Shown here: positions 8,140-16,759 of the stretch, piece after piece
How positions within the stretch are numbered: position 1 is the stretch's first letter
How the letters are laid out: each line of letters starts with the position of its first letter
Program-made: the position numbers and the translations under genes
The notes under the pieces: model-generated
The model's input: the letters and a program-made list of their open reading frames with translations, nothing else
Told to the model about the DNA's origin: nothing
The model's database searches: none
Assembly: GCA_963749905.1 (NCBI GenBank)
Contig: CAVVOF010000004.1
Location: 868,001-932,000 of the forward strand
Reading direction: 5' to 3'
Source of the DNA: UBA10649 sp963749905
GTDB taxonomy: Bacteria; Actinomycetota; Actinomycetes; S36-B12
Length of the DNA stretch: 64,000 bases

Positions 8140-9553
8140 GTCGATGGAGCCCGTGCGCATGCAGCGGATCGCCGTCATGGTGCCCCGCGAGCGGTTGCGC
8201 GATGTCCTCGTCCAGATCGCGGCGAGCGGCCAAGTCGAGCTCGAGTCCAGCTCCGAGACGGTCGAGGGCGAGGCCGCCCGCGTCCTGCAGCACCTGCCGC
8301 ATGCTGACGGAGCCGAGCCGATGCTGTCCCCCACCGACCCGGACCTCGACGCGTGGGCGCGTGATCAGCGTGCCGATCTCCTCGCCGGCGAGGCAGAGCT
8401 GGATCAGCGCGCCTCGGCCGCCGTCACCCGTGGCCTCGTCTCGGGCGTCATCGGATGGATGCCAGCGGTCGAGGTCGAGGACCTCGCGTCCTCGCTGGCG
8501 ATCTCCGGCGCCGCCGTGGTCCCGCTGCCCACTCCCCGCGGCATCGATCCGCCCACCCGCGTGCACGACCGCGGGAAGTTGAACCGGTCGTTCGCGCCGC
8601 TCGTCGACACGTACTCGACGGTGCCCTACGCCGACGTCGATCCGACCGTCCTCGCCGGCATCGCCTTCGTCGTCATGTTCGGCATGATGTTCGCCGATGC
8701 AGGGCAGGGCACTCTCCTGCTCATCGGCGGCCTCCTGCTGCGGGCAGGACACCTGGAACGGCTCAACCGGATCCGGGCCATCTGGCCCTTCGTCGTCGGC
8801 GCCGGCGCCATGTCGATCGTCATGGGCGTGCTCTTCGGCGAGTTCTTCGGCCCCACCGGCGTCCTGCCGGTGCTGTGGATCGAGCCGCTGGAGGAACCCA
8901 TCCTGCTGCTGACCGTGTCGATCGGCGTCGGGGCCTGCCTGCTGGCCGGCGCCTACGTACTCGGCACGGTCAATCGATGGCGCGAGGGCGGTTGGCAGCT
9001 CGCATTGGTGGCGCCATCGGGACTCGCCGGCATCGCGGTGTTCCTCGGCATCGGGCTGCTCGGGCTCGGGCTGTACGCCGGCCTCGGCTGGCTGGTCTGG
9101 ACCGCAGTCGTCGTGGCCGTCGGCGGACTCGCGCTGACGTACGTCGGGCTCCTCGCCGCTTCGGGTGGGGGCGCGACCGGGGCGACCGAGGCCGGCGTCG
9201 AACTGTTCGACGGAGTCATTCGGCTGGGCACCAACATCGTCTCGTTCGCCCGGCTCGCTGCATTCGGGCTCGCCCACGCGGCGCTGGGCGCGATCATCTG
9301 GGACGCCACCACCGGCCTGTGGTCGGTTGGCGGTCTGGCCTTCGTCGCCGCGATCGCAGTCTTCCTGCTGGGCAACACGTTCACGTTCATTCTGCAGGCG
9401 GTCGTCGCCGGGGTCCAGGCCCTGCGCCTGGAGTACTACGAGCTGTTCTCACGCGTCTTCGTGTCCGAGGGTCGGCCGTTCCGGCCCTGGTTCATCCCCA
9501 CCGCGGCGCCGCACGCCGCCTCGAGGGGGTCCGCATTGGAGGGATCGACATGA
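8126..9553 (+). CDS. V/A-type ATPase subunit I (a-like), short form
   Basis: Membrane stator subunit forming the ion half-channels, 475 residues. ATG at 8126 has GGAGG eight bases upstream; ATG at 8144 is an alternative. Residues 1-165 are the cytoplasmic domain (MQRIAVMVPRERLRDVL start), unusually short: the family is usually ~600-670 residues. The membrane domain begins near ADVDPTVLAGIAFVVMFGMMFADAGQG, a hallmark of subunit I, and contains about seven to eight helices. The essential arginine facing the rotor carboxylate is seen in GTNIVSFARLAAFGLAHAAL. Sequence ends with the conserved QALRLEYYELFSRVF. The truncation is in the dumbbell arm, not in the channel. Confidence 0.92.
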   Translation: MPWRESMEPVRMQRIAVMVPRERLRDVLVQIAASGQVELESSSETVEGEAARVLQHLPHADGAEPMLSPTDPDLDAWARDQRADLLAGEAELDQRASAAVTRGLVSGVIGWMPAVEVEDLASSLAISGAAVVPLPTPRGIDPPTRVHDRGKLNRSFAPLVDTYSTVPYADVDPTVLAGIAFVVMFGMMFADAGQGTLLLIGGLLLRAGHLERLNRIRAIWPFVVGAGAMSIVMGVLFGEFFGPTGVLPVLWIEPLEEPILLLTVSIGVGACLLAGAYVLGTVNRWREGGWQLALVAPSGLAGIAVFLGIGLLGLGLYAGLGWLVWTAVVVAVGGLALTYVGLLAASGGGATGATEAGVELFDGVIRLGTNIVSFARLAAFGLAHAALGAIIWDATTGLWSVGGLAFVAAIAVFLLGNTFTFILQAVVAGVQALRLEYYELFSRVFVSEGRPFRPWFIPTAAPHAASRGSALEGST

Positions 9554-9984
9554 CTGTCTGGCTGGTGTGCCTGCCTATCCTGCTCGTCGTCGGCGTGGGC
9601 ACCCGAGTGGCCCTGCGCACCCGATCGAGTACCGCCCTGCGGGCCTTCGTCGGCGTGAACGTGGTGCTCCTGTCCCTGGCTGCCGCCGTCGTGGCCATCG
9701 CCGTGAACGCCGACCCGGTGTCCGCGACCTCAGCCGCCTCGGCCGTCGCGCAGGACGCTGCTGCGGCGGACTCAAACTGGGCTGCGCTGCTCGGCGCCGC
9801 CATCGCGGTCGCCGGCTCCTCGATCGGCGCGGCCATCGCGGTCGCGTACACGGGGGCCGCCGCCCTCGCGACAATGAGCGAACGGCCGGAGCTCTTCGGG
9901 CGGGCGATGGTGATCGTCGGACTGGCGGAAGGCATTGCCATCTACGGCCTCATCGTGGCGGTCATCCTCATCGGGAACGCGTGA
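9550..9984 (+). CDS. V/A-type ATPase rotor ring subunit K (c-like)
   Basis: Proteolipid of the rotor ring, 144 residues, overlapping the I gene by ATGA. Four hydrophobic stretches are predicted by eye: about 3-22, 30-52, 76-106 and 117-141. The last two form a glycine/alanine-rich hairpin with the ion-binding carboxylate Glu127 in VGLAEGIAIYGLIVAVI. The first hairpin lacks an equivalent carboxylate and is followed by an Ala/Ser/Asp linker, so only one ion site per subunit is expected. No glutamine partner typical of sodium-binding rings is seen in the third segment, which favours protons, but this is inference. Confidence 0.9.
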   Translation: MTVWLVCLPILLVVGVGTRVALRTRSSTALRAFVGVNVVLLSLAAAVVAIAVNADPVSATSAASAVAQDAAAADSNWAALLGAAIAVAGSSIGAAIAVAYTGAAALATMSERPELFGRAMVIVGLAEGIAIYGLIVAVILIGNA

Positions 9985-9985
9985 C

Positions 9986-10198
9986 ATGGGCAGGATCGCC
10001 GCCATCGGGGAGGGCGTGCGGGTGCGGGGCCTGGCACTCGCCGGGGTCCTCGTGCTGCCTGCGGACGATCCCCCGCAGGCGCGATCCCGGTTCGCCGAGC
10101 TGCCGGCCGACGTCGACCTGGTGATCCTCACCCCCCACGCGGCGCAGGCCCTGGAGCCAGGCGCCGGACGACCGCTGCGGATCGTGATGCCGCCATGA
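9986..10198 (+). CDS. V/A-type ATPase subunit F, short form
   Basis: Central-stalk subunit of 70 residues, one base after the K stop. The pattern MGRIAAIGEGVRVRGLALAGV followed by VDLVILTPHAAQAL matches the start and the second strand of subunit F, where the usual reading is IAVIGD...GFRLAGV...IGLILI. The family usually has ~100 residues; here the C-terminal helix that contacts the A/B ring and regulates rotation is essentially absent. Overlaps the next gene by ATGA. Identity rests on motif plus operon position. Confidence 0.8.
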   Translation: MGRIAAIGEGVRVRGLALAGVLVLPADDPPQARSRFAELPADVDLVILTPHAAQALEPGAGRPLRIVMPP

Positions 10199-10716
10199 CG
10201 TCCGATCGCCAGGCCTCCGGTCCGCTTGCACCACTGGTGTCGGCGCTGCTCACCAGCGCCCACGACCAGGCACAGGCCACCGTGGGCGCCGCTCAGGACG
10301 ATGCGGATCGGGTGATCAGCCGAGCCCGCACCGAGGCGGACGCCCTCCTTTCGGAGGCACGCGCCAAGGGGCGGGCCGACGGCGAGGCCGTGGTCGCTGC
10401 CGAGCGGGCGCGCGCGGAACGAGCCGCCCGCGGCATCCTGCTGAGCGCACAGCGCGCGGCTCATGACCGTGCGAGAGAGGAGAGCCGGGCGGCCGTCGCA
10501 GCCCTGCGTGCCGATCCCCAATACCCGCAGATCCGTCAGTCGCTTCGAGAGCACGCCCTACAGCGCCTTGGGCCGGACGCCGTCGTGGAGGAACCGCCCT
10601 GCGGCGGTGTCGTGGCGGTCAGCGCAGACCGCAGGCTCGACCTGTCCTTCGATGCCTTGGCCGACGACATCGTCGAGCGCATGGGGGCCGATGCCGAGGG
10701 GATCTGGGCATCATGA
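10195..10716 (+). CDS. V/A-type ATPase peripheral stalk subunit E
   Basis: 173-residue stalk subunit. Residues ~15-105 form an Ala/Arg/Glu coiled coil that would pair with the G/H subunit encoded at 6761. The C-terminal 65 residues form the globular head (GGVVAVSADRRLDLSFDALADDIVERM), the characteristic subunit E ending that caps the top of the A/B hexamer. ATG at 10195 overlaps the F-subunit stop and the gene overlaps the A-subunit start by four bases, so translation of the series is probably coupled. Confidence 0.88.
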   Translation: MTSDRQASGPLAPLVSALLTSAHDQAQATVGAAQDDADRVISRARTEADALLSEARAKGRADGEAVVAAERARAERAARGILLSAQRAAHDRAREESRAAVAALRADPQYPQIRQSLREHALQRLGPDAVVEEPPCGGVVAVSADRRLDLSFDALADDIVERMGADAEGIWAS

Positions 10717-12443
10717 CCGGCACCATCGTGCGCGTGAGCGGCCCCCTGGTGGAGGTGGAGGGCCTCGACCGCATGGTGATGTCCGAGGTGATCGAGCTCG
10801 GTCCGCAGGGCATTCCGGGTGAGCTGGTGGCGATGTCCGAGGGAGTCGCGACCATCCAGGCCTATGAGTACACGGGCGGCCTGTCTCCCGGCCAGGTGGC
10901 GCGCTCGCTGGGCGAGCCGCTTTCGGCCTCCCTAGGCCCGGAGCTCGTCGGCAGCGTCTTCGATGGCCTGCTGCGCCCGCTGACGGGAGCAGGGACCTGG
11001 CTCACCCCCGGAGCCCAGTTGGCCAGCGACGACCGACGCTGGCACGTCGAGCCGACCGCCGCGGTCGGCGACTCCGTCTCCCCGGGCGACAGCCTCGCCC
11101 TCGTCCGCACCGCCGGCCCGCTGACCTTGCGGGTCTTGGTGCCGCCGAACGTCAGCGGCTGCGTCGATGACATCGTCGGGGCCGGACCCTTCTCCGCGAC
11201 GGCCGTCCTGGCGCACGTCGACGGCAACCCCGTACGCATGTCGCAGCGTTGGCCGGTTCGACGGCCTCGCCCTCGTCGCGAGCGACTGGACTCAGGGGAA
11301 CCACTCGTCACCGGCCAGCGCGTACTCGATGTGCTGTACCCGATCGCGCTGGGTGGGTCCGCTGCCGTCCCCGGCGGATTCGGCACCGGCAAGACGGTGC
11401 TGCTGCAGCAGGTCGCCAAGTGGTGCACCGCAGACATCATCATCTACGTGGGATGCGGCGAGCGCGGCAACGAGATGGCGGACGTGGTGGCCGATCTGGC
11501 GGACCTGGTCGACCCCCGCACCGGCGGTCGACTCGCCGACCGCACGGTCGTCATCGCCAACACCTCGAACATGCCGATGATGGCTCGCGAAGCAAGTGTC
11601 TACACAGGCATCACGGTCGCGGAGTACTTCCGCGACATGGGCCTGCACGCCGTGGTCATCGCCGACTCGACCTCCCGATGGGCCGAGGCCCTGCGCGAGT
11701 TCGCCTCCCGCTCCGGTGACCTGCCAGCCGAGGAGGGCTACCCGGCAAGCCTGGGCTCGGACCTCGCCGCCTTCTACGAGCGGGCCGGCCATGTGACCAC
11801 TCTCGGCGGCACCCAGGGCTCGGTGACGGTCATCGGGGCCGTATCGCCGCCCGGCGGCGACGTGACTGAACCGGTGACCGCCAACACCGAGCGCTTCGTG
11901 CGAGCGATCTGGTCCCTCGACCGCGACCTCGCATACGCGCGGCACTACCCGGCCGTGTCATGGACGACGTCCTTCTCCCGAGATGCCAGCGCGATCGGGG
12001 CCTGGCACGCTGCCAACGGAGATCCAGACTGGGCGCACCGGCGCGGCCGCGTCCTCGCCCTCGTCGCCGAGGCCGACCGGCTCGCCGCCCTCGCCGACCT
12101 CGTTGGTGTGGGCTCCCTTCCCGGCGCCGAGCGCATGGTCCTGCTCACCGGCCGACTGGTGCGAGAGGCCGTGCTGCAGCAGAGCGCGCTGTCGGCCAAC
12201 GACGCCGCCTGCACGCCAGAGAAGGCAGCGGCGCTCGTGGATGCCGTCCTCACCGTGCACGACCGATGCCTGGAACTTCTCGATCGCGGAGTGCTGGCCT
12301 CGCTCATCGAGGAGGTGGACTGGGGACCCGTCGTGCGAGCCCGTGACGAGACCGGATCCGCCGACGTCGCCGGTGTTCGCGAGCGACTGGACCGGGTGCT
12401 CGCCGATCTCGATGAACTGGTCCCCGGGCGGAGTGCGTCATGA
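10713..12443 (+). CDS. atpA: V/A-type ATPase catalytic subunit A
   Basis: Catalytic nucleotide-binding subunit, 576 residues, close to the family norm. Order: N-terminal beta barrel (MTGTIVRVSGPLVEVEG), the A-specific non-homologous insert (~110-185), then the nucleotide-binding domain with Walker A GGFGTGKT at 221-228, GCGERGNEMADV with the catalytic Glu, and the Walker B region HAVVIADSTSRWAEALRE. The conserved SxSYSKY-like segment reads PAVSWTTSFSRDASAI. Most A subunits have GPFGSGKT in the P-loop; G and T replacements here are conservative. Starts four bases inside the E gene. Confidence 0.97.
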   Translation: MTGTIVRVSGPLVEVEGLDRMVMSEVIELGPQGIPGELVAMSEGVATIQAYEYTGGLSPGQVARSLGEPLSASLGPELVGSVFDGLLRPLTGAGTWLTPGAQLASDDRRWHVEPTAAVGDSVSPGDSLALVRTAGPLTLRVLVPPNVSGCVDDIVGAGPFSATAVLAHVDGNPVRMSQRWPVRRPRPRRERLDSGEPLVTGQRVLDVLYPIALGGSAAVPGGFGTGKTVLLQQVAKWCTADIIIYVGCGERGNEMADVVADLADLVDPRTGGRLADRTVVIANTSNMPMMAREASVYTGITVAEYFRDMGLHAVVIADSTSRWAEALREFASRSGDLPAEEGYPASLGSDLAAFYERAGHVTTLGGTQGSVTVIGAVSPPGGDVTEPVTANTERFVRAIWSLDRDLAYARHYPAVSWTTSFSRDASAIGAWHAANGDPDWAHRRGRVLALVAEADRLAALADLVGVGSLPGAERMVLLTGRLVREAVLQQSALSANDAACTPEKAAALVDAVLTVHDRCLELLDRGVLASLIEEVDWGPVVRARDETGSADVAGVRERLDRVLADLDELVPGRSAS

Positions 12444-13846
12444 CCCGATGGGGAGCACTCGAATACGGAGGCGTCACCGGCCTGCGTGGCCCGCTGCTGT
12501 TCGTCGACGGCGTCGAGGACGTCGGGTGGGACGAGTATGCGACGGTGGTGCTGGACGGCCAGGGCGAGAACCGGCACGGTGTCGTGCTCGAGGTGGACCG
12601 CGGCCTCGCGGTGGTCCAGGTGCTCGAGGGAACCGCAGGGCTCGAACCGGACCGCACACGTGTCCGGTTCAGCGGAGCCCCACTGCAGGTGGCGGTCGGA
12701 GCGGGATGGCTCGGCCGGGTCTGCAACGGGCGCGGCAAACCGCTCGACGGCGGCCCGCCGATCGTCGGCACGTCGACGGCGCCGACCACCGGGGCCCCGC
12801 TGAACCCGCTGCGCCGCGAGCCCCCCGCGGACCCCGTCATCACCGGCATCTCTGCCATCGACGGGTTGGCCACGCTGGTCCGCGGACAGAAACTGCCGGT
12901 GTTCTCAGTGGCCGGCCTGCCGCATCTGGAGCTCGCCACCCAGATCGCGGCTCAGTCGAGCGCCGGCGGGGAGCCGTTCAGCGTCGTGTTCGCTGCCATG
13001 GGCGTGACCCACGCCGACGCCGCGGCGGTCCGCGACGGTCTGGAAGAGCGGTCGCGGGCCGGCGAGCTCGTCCTTCTTCTGAACACGGCGGACGACCCGG
13101 TCATCGAGCGCATCCTCACCCCACGCATCGCGCTGACCGTTGCCGAGCACCTTGCCTTCACCCTCGGCCGACACGTGCTGGTGGTCATGGCCGACATGAC
13201 GAGCTACGGCGAGGCCCTGCGCGAGGTGTCGTCGGCCCGAGGCGAGATCCCTGCACGCCGGGCGTACCCCGGCTACCTGTACAGCGACCTGGCCTCGCTC
13301 TACGAACGCTGCGGTCGCGTTCGCGGCCTGCCCGGATCGGTCACCGTCCTGCCAGTGCTGACCATGCCCGGCGGCGACATCGCGCATCCGATCCCCGACC
13401 TGACCGGCTACATCACGGAGGGGCAGCTCGTGCTGTCCCCGGACCTGCACGCCCGCGGTGTCTATCCGCCGATGGATCCACTCCAGTCACTGTCACGACT
13501 CATGCGCAAGGGCGCTGGCCCACATCGCACGCGCGACGACCATCTGGACGTGGCCGCCCAGTTGCTCGCGGCGCTGGCCCGCGCCCGACAGGCCCGCGAA
13601 CTGGCGGACCTGGTGGGTCGCGAGACGCTCAGCGGCACCGACCAGCGCTACTTGAACTACCAGACCGCCTTCGAGCAGCACCTCCTCGACCAGGGACGGG
13701 CCGAGAGCAGGCCGCTGGACCGAACCCTGGACCTGGCTTGGCAGGTGCTCGCCGAACTGCCGCGCCGCGAACTCACCATGCTGCCCGTCTCACTCATCGA
13801 CGAGCACGCGTCACCGAACGCTGGGGCATCGCGGAGTGCGTCATGA
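12440..13846 (+). CDS. atpB: V/A-type ATPase non-catalytic subunit B
   Basis: 468-residue subunit alternating with A in the soluble ring. As expected for B it has the fold but no P-loop: the corresponding position reads FSVAGLPHLELATQIAAQ. Diagnostic segments are ALEYGGVTGLRGPLLFVDGV at the N-terminus, the ITGISAIDGLATLVRGQKLP switch, VVFAAMGVTHADA, and LVVMADMTSYGEALREVSSA with PGYLYSDLASLYERCGR. Overlaps A upstream and D downstream by four bases each, keeping the conserved A-B-D block. Confidence 0.97.
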   Translation: MTRWGALEYGGVTGLRGPLLFVDGVEDVGWDEYATVVLDGQGENRHGVVLEVDRGLAVVQVLEGTAGLEPDRTRVRFSGAPLQVAVGAGWLGRVCNGRGKPLDGGPPIVGTSTAPTTGAPLNPLRREPPADPVITGISAIDGLATLVRGQKLPVFSVAGLPHLELATQIAAQSSAGGEPFSVVFAAMGVTHADAAAVRDGLEERSRAGELVLLLNTADDPVIERILTPRIALTVAEHLAFTLGRHVLVVMADMTSYGEALREVSSARGEIPARRAYPGYLYSDLASLYERCGRVRGLPGSVTVLPVLTMPGGDIAHPIPDLTGYITEGQLVLSPDLHARGVYPPMDPLQSLSRLMRKGAGPHRTRDDHLDVAAQLLAALARARQARELADLVGRETLSGTDQRYLNYQTAFEQHLLDQGRAESRPLDRTLDLAWQVLAELPRRELTMLPVSLIDEHASPNAGASRSAS

Positions 13847-14478
13847 CTGCCCGACTGCGCGGTCTGCCGCCCGGACGCGCCGGCCGGATGTGGCTGCAGC
13901 GCCGCCTCGATGTCGCTACGCGTGGCAGCGACCTGCTCGAGCACAAACTGCGGATCCTGCTGGCCGAGGAGCAGGACTTCGCGCTGCGGGCCGAACGGGC
14001 GCGCGTCGCGTGGGAGGCGGCGGTGGCCGAACTCGATCTGTGGACCCTGCGCTCGGCCCTGCTCAGCGGTGAGCGCGGAGTCCGCCTGGCCAGCGACGGA
14101 GTGGCAGCAGACGTGGACATCACCTGGCGGCTGACGATGGGCGTGCACTACCCGGCCGCCGCCGAATGCCATATCCCGCAGCCGTCACCCTCAGCCTTCC
14201 TGCCCGACAACTCCGCGGTCGCCCGCGTCAGCGGCGCAGCCGAGCAGGTCGTGCGCAGCGGCGCCGACTGCGCCGTCACCGAGACGGCACTGGAGTCCGT
14301 GCGCACGGAGATCCACTCGACCAGGCGCAAGCTGCGCGCCCTGCGGGAGCGCTGGATCCCCCGACTGGAGGAGGCGCAGACCCGGCTTCTCCTGGCGCTG
14401 GATGACGAGGAGCATGACGAGCACGTTCGACTGCGATGGGCGGCCCAGCCGACCGGCCAGAGAGGGGCACGACCATGA
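13843..14478 (+). CDS. atpD: V/A-type ATPase rotor shaft subunit D
   Basis: Central shaft subunit, 211 residues, the expected length. The two terminal helices that form the antiparallel shaft are visible: residues ~15-60 (RRLDVATRGSDLLEHKLRIL) and ~140-190 (ALESVRTEIHSTRRKLRALR, then ERWIPRLEEAQTRLLLALDD). The motif after this, helix plus acidic tail, matches subunit D. ATG at 13843 overlaps the B stop and its stop overlaps the stress protein start (ATGA in both cases). Confidence 0.93.
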   Translation: MTARLRGLPPGRAGRMWLQRRLDVATRGSDLLEHKLRILLAEEQDFALRAERARVAWEAAVAELDLWTLRSALLSGERGVRLASDGVAADVDITWRLTMGVHYPAAAECHIPQPSPSAFLPDNSAVARVSGAAEQVVRSGADCAVTETALESVRTEIHSTRRKLRALRERWIPRLEEAQTRLLLALDDEEHDEHVRLRWAAQPTGQRGARP

Positions 14479-14882
14479 ACCGCATCCTGCTGGCCGTCGA
14501 TGACTCCCCTGCGGGCCTGGCCGCCAGCCGTACAGCGATGCAACTGGCCTCCGCCCTGCATGCAGAGGTGCTCGCGCTGACGGTGCTTCCCTCGATCGCG
14601 GGTGGGACCGGCGTAGGCCAGCAGGCGGAGCGGCGTGCCGCGAGCGCTCTGCTGAGGTACGTGGTCGATCTCGCGGCGACGGCCGGCGTCGCCGTCGAGA
14701 CGATGACACAGGAGGGCCAGGCAGCCCGCGTGATCCTCCATCAGGCTGATCAGTGGAAGGCGGACCTGATCGTGCTCGGCCGCTCGGGTAACAGCCACAT
14801 CGGCCAGCCGTACATCGGCACGGACGTCAAGCACGTGCTGGAGTTCGCCGACATCCCCCTGGTCGTCGTTCCCGCACGCTGA
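14475..14882 (+). CDS. Universal stress protein (UspA fold), last gene of the ATPase operon
   Basis: 135-residue single-domain Usp. It starts MNRILLAVDDSPAGLAASR with the first strand and conserved Asp; the ATP-binding loop is recognisable as DLIVLGRSGNSHIGQPYIGT, close to the family G-x2-G-x9-G-[ST] rule, and it ends with FADIPLVVVPAR. It begins four bases inside the D-subunit gene, so it is surely cotranscribed with the ATPase. A role in sensing ATP or tuning the pump is attractive but unproven. Confidence 0.92.
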   Translation: MNRILLAVDDSPAGLAASRTAMQLASALHAEVLALTVLPSIAGGTGVGQQAERRAASALLRYVVDLAATAGVAVETMTQEGQAARVILHQADQWKADLIVLGRSGNSHIGQPYIGTDVKHVLEFADIPLVVVPAR

Positions 14883-15127
14883 GTTCAGCAGGCGCCGACG
14901 TGTCCGTCGCCGCCACTCCCGAGCGACATCATCGGATTCAGGACGCATAGTCGAGATCCGCGCACTGTCGCACCCCGGACCGCGGCACGCTCGTTCGGAA
15001 GCCTCGTCGCAACGCTCTGACGATTGCCGTCTCGGACGGTCTAGCGCGACCGCCGGAGCGCACGTGCAGAACTGGGCATCGCCGTCGTGGGCAGCAACAT
15101 CGGTCATGCTGGATGCATCCTTGACGA

Positions 15128-16040
15128 GTGGCGATACAGACGCACCACGGCTCAATGTGCCGAGCCCTGCTCTGCCTGGCCCTCGCAGGGTGCACCGGGC
15201 TGCTGGCCGCGTGCGGGTCGTCGCCGCAGACCACCGCTACGACCTCTGCAACGCCGCGCGCGTCAGGCCCGCCCGCGGCGCCTTCCGACGAGCTGGCCGC
15301 CGAATACCTGCCCGGCCTGTCTGCCCACCTGCGGTTCCCCCTCGCTGACGAACCAGCACCCCTGGTCGTGCTGGTTCCCGGTGGTGGCTGGTCGAGCGCC
15401 GACCCGACCGGGCTCGTCCCGCTCGCGAGCCTGCTCACCGATGCGGGCCTCGACCACGGCCCTGATCACGTACTCCACGACTGGTGATGGCAGCACGTTC
15501 CCCGAAGCAGTCGATGACGTGGCCTGCGCGGTGCGATGGTCCGCACGCCAAGCCAGTTCCCACGGCCGCGCGCCGACCCGCGTCATCGTCCTCGGACACT
15601 CGGCCGGCGGCCACCTGGCCGCACTCGTTTCCTTCTCCGACGAGGAATTCGGACGCGACTGCCCTGACCCACCCGTCGACATCGATGGACTCGTTGGACT
15701 TGCCGGCATCTATGACACCGACCCGTTCCGAGCATTCATGTCCCCGTGGATGGGGATCAGTCCGACGGAGGACCCGGAGACGTGGCAGCGAGCCAACCCA
15801 CTCGAATGGCTGCGACGAGGTGCGGACACACCGAAGGGTTTCCGGACGCTGCTCATCCACGGTGCCGAGGACCAAAGCGTGCCGCTGGCCCAAACCACAG
15901 CGCTGCAGGAGGCACTCAGCACCGCCGACCTCGAGGTCGACAGCACCGTCCTTCCGGGACTGGACCACCTCGAGATCTTCGAGGCCTCGCATGCCGGACC
16001 ACCGATCCTTTCGTGGATGGCCGGGTGGCGGACGCCCTAG
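15128..16040 (+). pseudogene. Secreted lipoprotein alpha/beta hydrolase, interrupted by one frameshift
   Basis: Exported esterase-like protein of the BD-FAE/Abhydrolase_3 type. The first reading frame (GTG 15128 or ATG 15155) encodes a lipoprotein signal ending LLAAC, an Ala/Pro/Ser linker, and the oxyanion region VLVPGGGWSS. Near 15450 the frame must shift by one base to continue with TTALITYSTTGDGSTFPEAV, the nucleophile elbow VLGHSAGGHLAAL, Asp in LIHGAEDQSV and the final His in GLDHLEIF. Together the parts make a full-length enzyme of about 300 residues. The 245 bp upstream (14883-15127) hold no gene that I can see. Mutation versus sequence error is unresolved. Confidence 0.82.
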
Positions 16041-16073
16041 ACGCTTCGCCAACGACGGGCGACCGTTCGCTGC

Positions 16074-16220
16074 ATGTCGAGACAGCGGGTCATCGTCGAA
16101 GGAGTCCTGTCAGGGAAGTTGCAGTGGGAGGTCTCCCGGCCCCACGGGATGTCCGAGCCATGGGTGAACCAGCTCGTGGCGGCCTCGCGTACGGCTGGCC
16201 AGGACGCGCAAGTACGTCAC
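16074..16220 (+). pseudogene. Transposase N-terminal HTH fragment (IS481-like), truncated
   Basis: About 49 codons (MSRQRVIVEGVLSGKLQWEV onward) resemble the N-terminal helix-turn-helix of IS481-type transposases: R-x-x-V-x-x-x-L-x-G-x2-x-x-x-V-S-x2-HG-[MV]-S-x-x-W-V-N-x-L-V. The similarity stops at the first tRNA-Thr half-gene (T1); the catalytic DDE part is absent. It looks like a relic cut by insertion of the islet array at T1. Short, so moderate confidence. Confidence 0.5.
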
Positions 16221-16222
16221 AG

Positions 16223-16266
16223 GGAGCCGCCTCGGGGATCTGAACCCCGGACCTACGCATTACGAG
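16223..16266 (-). repeat. tRNA-Thr(CGU) 3'-half, copy T1 (putative att core)
   Basis: Read on the minus strand this is the anticodon loop CTCGTAA, anticodon 3' stem TGCGT, variable loop AGGTC, T-arm CGGGG-TTCAGAT-CCCCG, acceptor strand AGGCGGC and discriminator T. The 5' half of a tRNA is absent: the sequence right of the loop does not pair with TGCGT. Homology with the other copies is strongest over exactly this stretch. It marks the left edge of the array; chromosome-type sequence lies to its left. The ~100 bp to the right resemble those right of T3 and T5. Confidence 0.85.
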
Positions 16267-16457
16267 ACGTTCGCCGCCCCTCTAGGGTCGCGCTCTTACT
16301 CGTGCATACTCCGCGTTACCCCGGCATCCTCGGCCATGCATGCGCCTTCTTCCGGGGCATTTCCGGGGCCTTCCGTGCGTGCATCAAGCCTTGGCTCAGT
16401 CCTAGGCATGTGGGGTCATGAGCATGGGCGACGCGGCACACTCTCGTCCAAGGGCAG

Positions 16458-16733
16458 TCAGTCGGCGAGGATGAGGGCCTTCTGCTGCTGGAACTCCTCA
16501 TCGGTGAGGACTCCTGTGGAACGTAGCTCGCCGAGCTGGGCGAGGCGCGTGAGGCGGTCATCGGGCGCGGCCGGTGCAGACTGGGTGCCGGTGAAGAGGT
16601 TCGGCGGGGTCGTGCCTGGCGGGTTGCCCTGCGCCTCCCACTCGGCCTGCTTGCGGGTTTGGATTCGGTCGTGGACCATGTGGCCCACCTTGACGGCCAC
16701 AGCCGCCTTGATACCAGTCTTGATCAGGCCCAT
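16458..16733 (-). CDS. SHOCT domain small protein
   Basis: 91 residues. N-terminus MGLIKTGIKAAVAVKVGHMV is an amphipathic/hydrophobic helix that may contact the membrane; a Pro/Thr linker follows; the C-terminal 33 residues (DRLTRLAQLGELRSTGVLTD, then EEFQQQKALILAD) are a typical SHOCT motif, a short oligomerisation or binding module. The upstream DUF6325 gene is 26 bp away on the same strand, and such pairs recur in actinomycetes, so they likely work together. Biochemical role unknown. Confidence 0.85.
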   Translation of the reverse strand: MGLIKTGIKAAVAVKVGHMVHDRIQTRKQAEWEAQGNPPGTTPPNLFTGTQSAPAAPDDRLTRLAQLGELRSTGVLTDEEFQQQKALILAD

Positions 16734-16759
16734 GAGGTGCTCCGTTCGATTCGCGGGTC

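Noticed and set aside
11292..11945. Long frames antisense to the V-type ATPase genes
   Set aside because: They mirror GC-rich codons of clearly identified subunits and have no family resemblance.
14883..15127. Small RNA or riboswitch between the ATPase operon and the hydrolase
   Set aside because: No stable conserved fold or known motif could be seen by eye.
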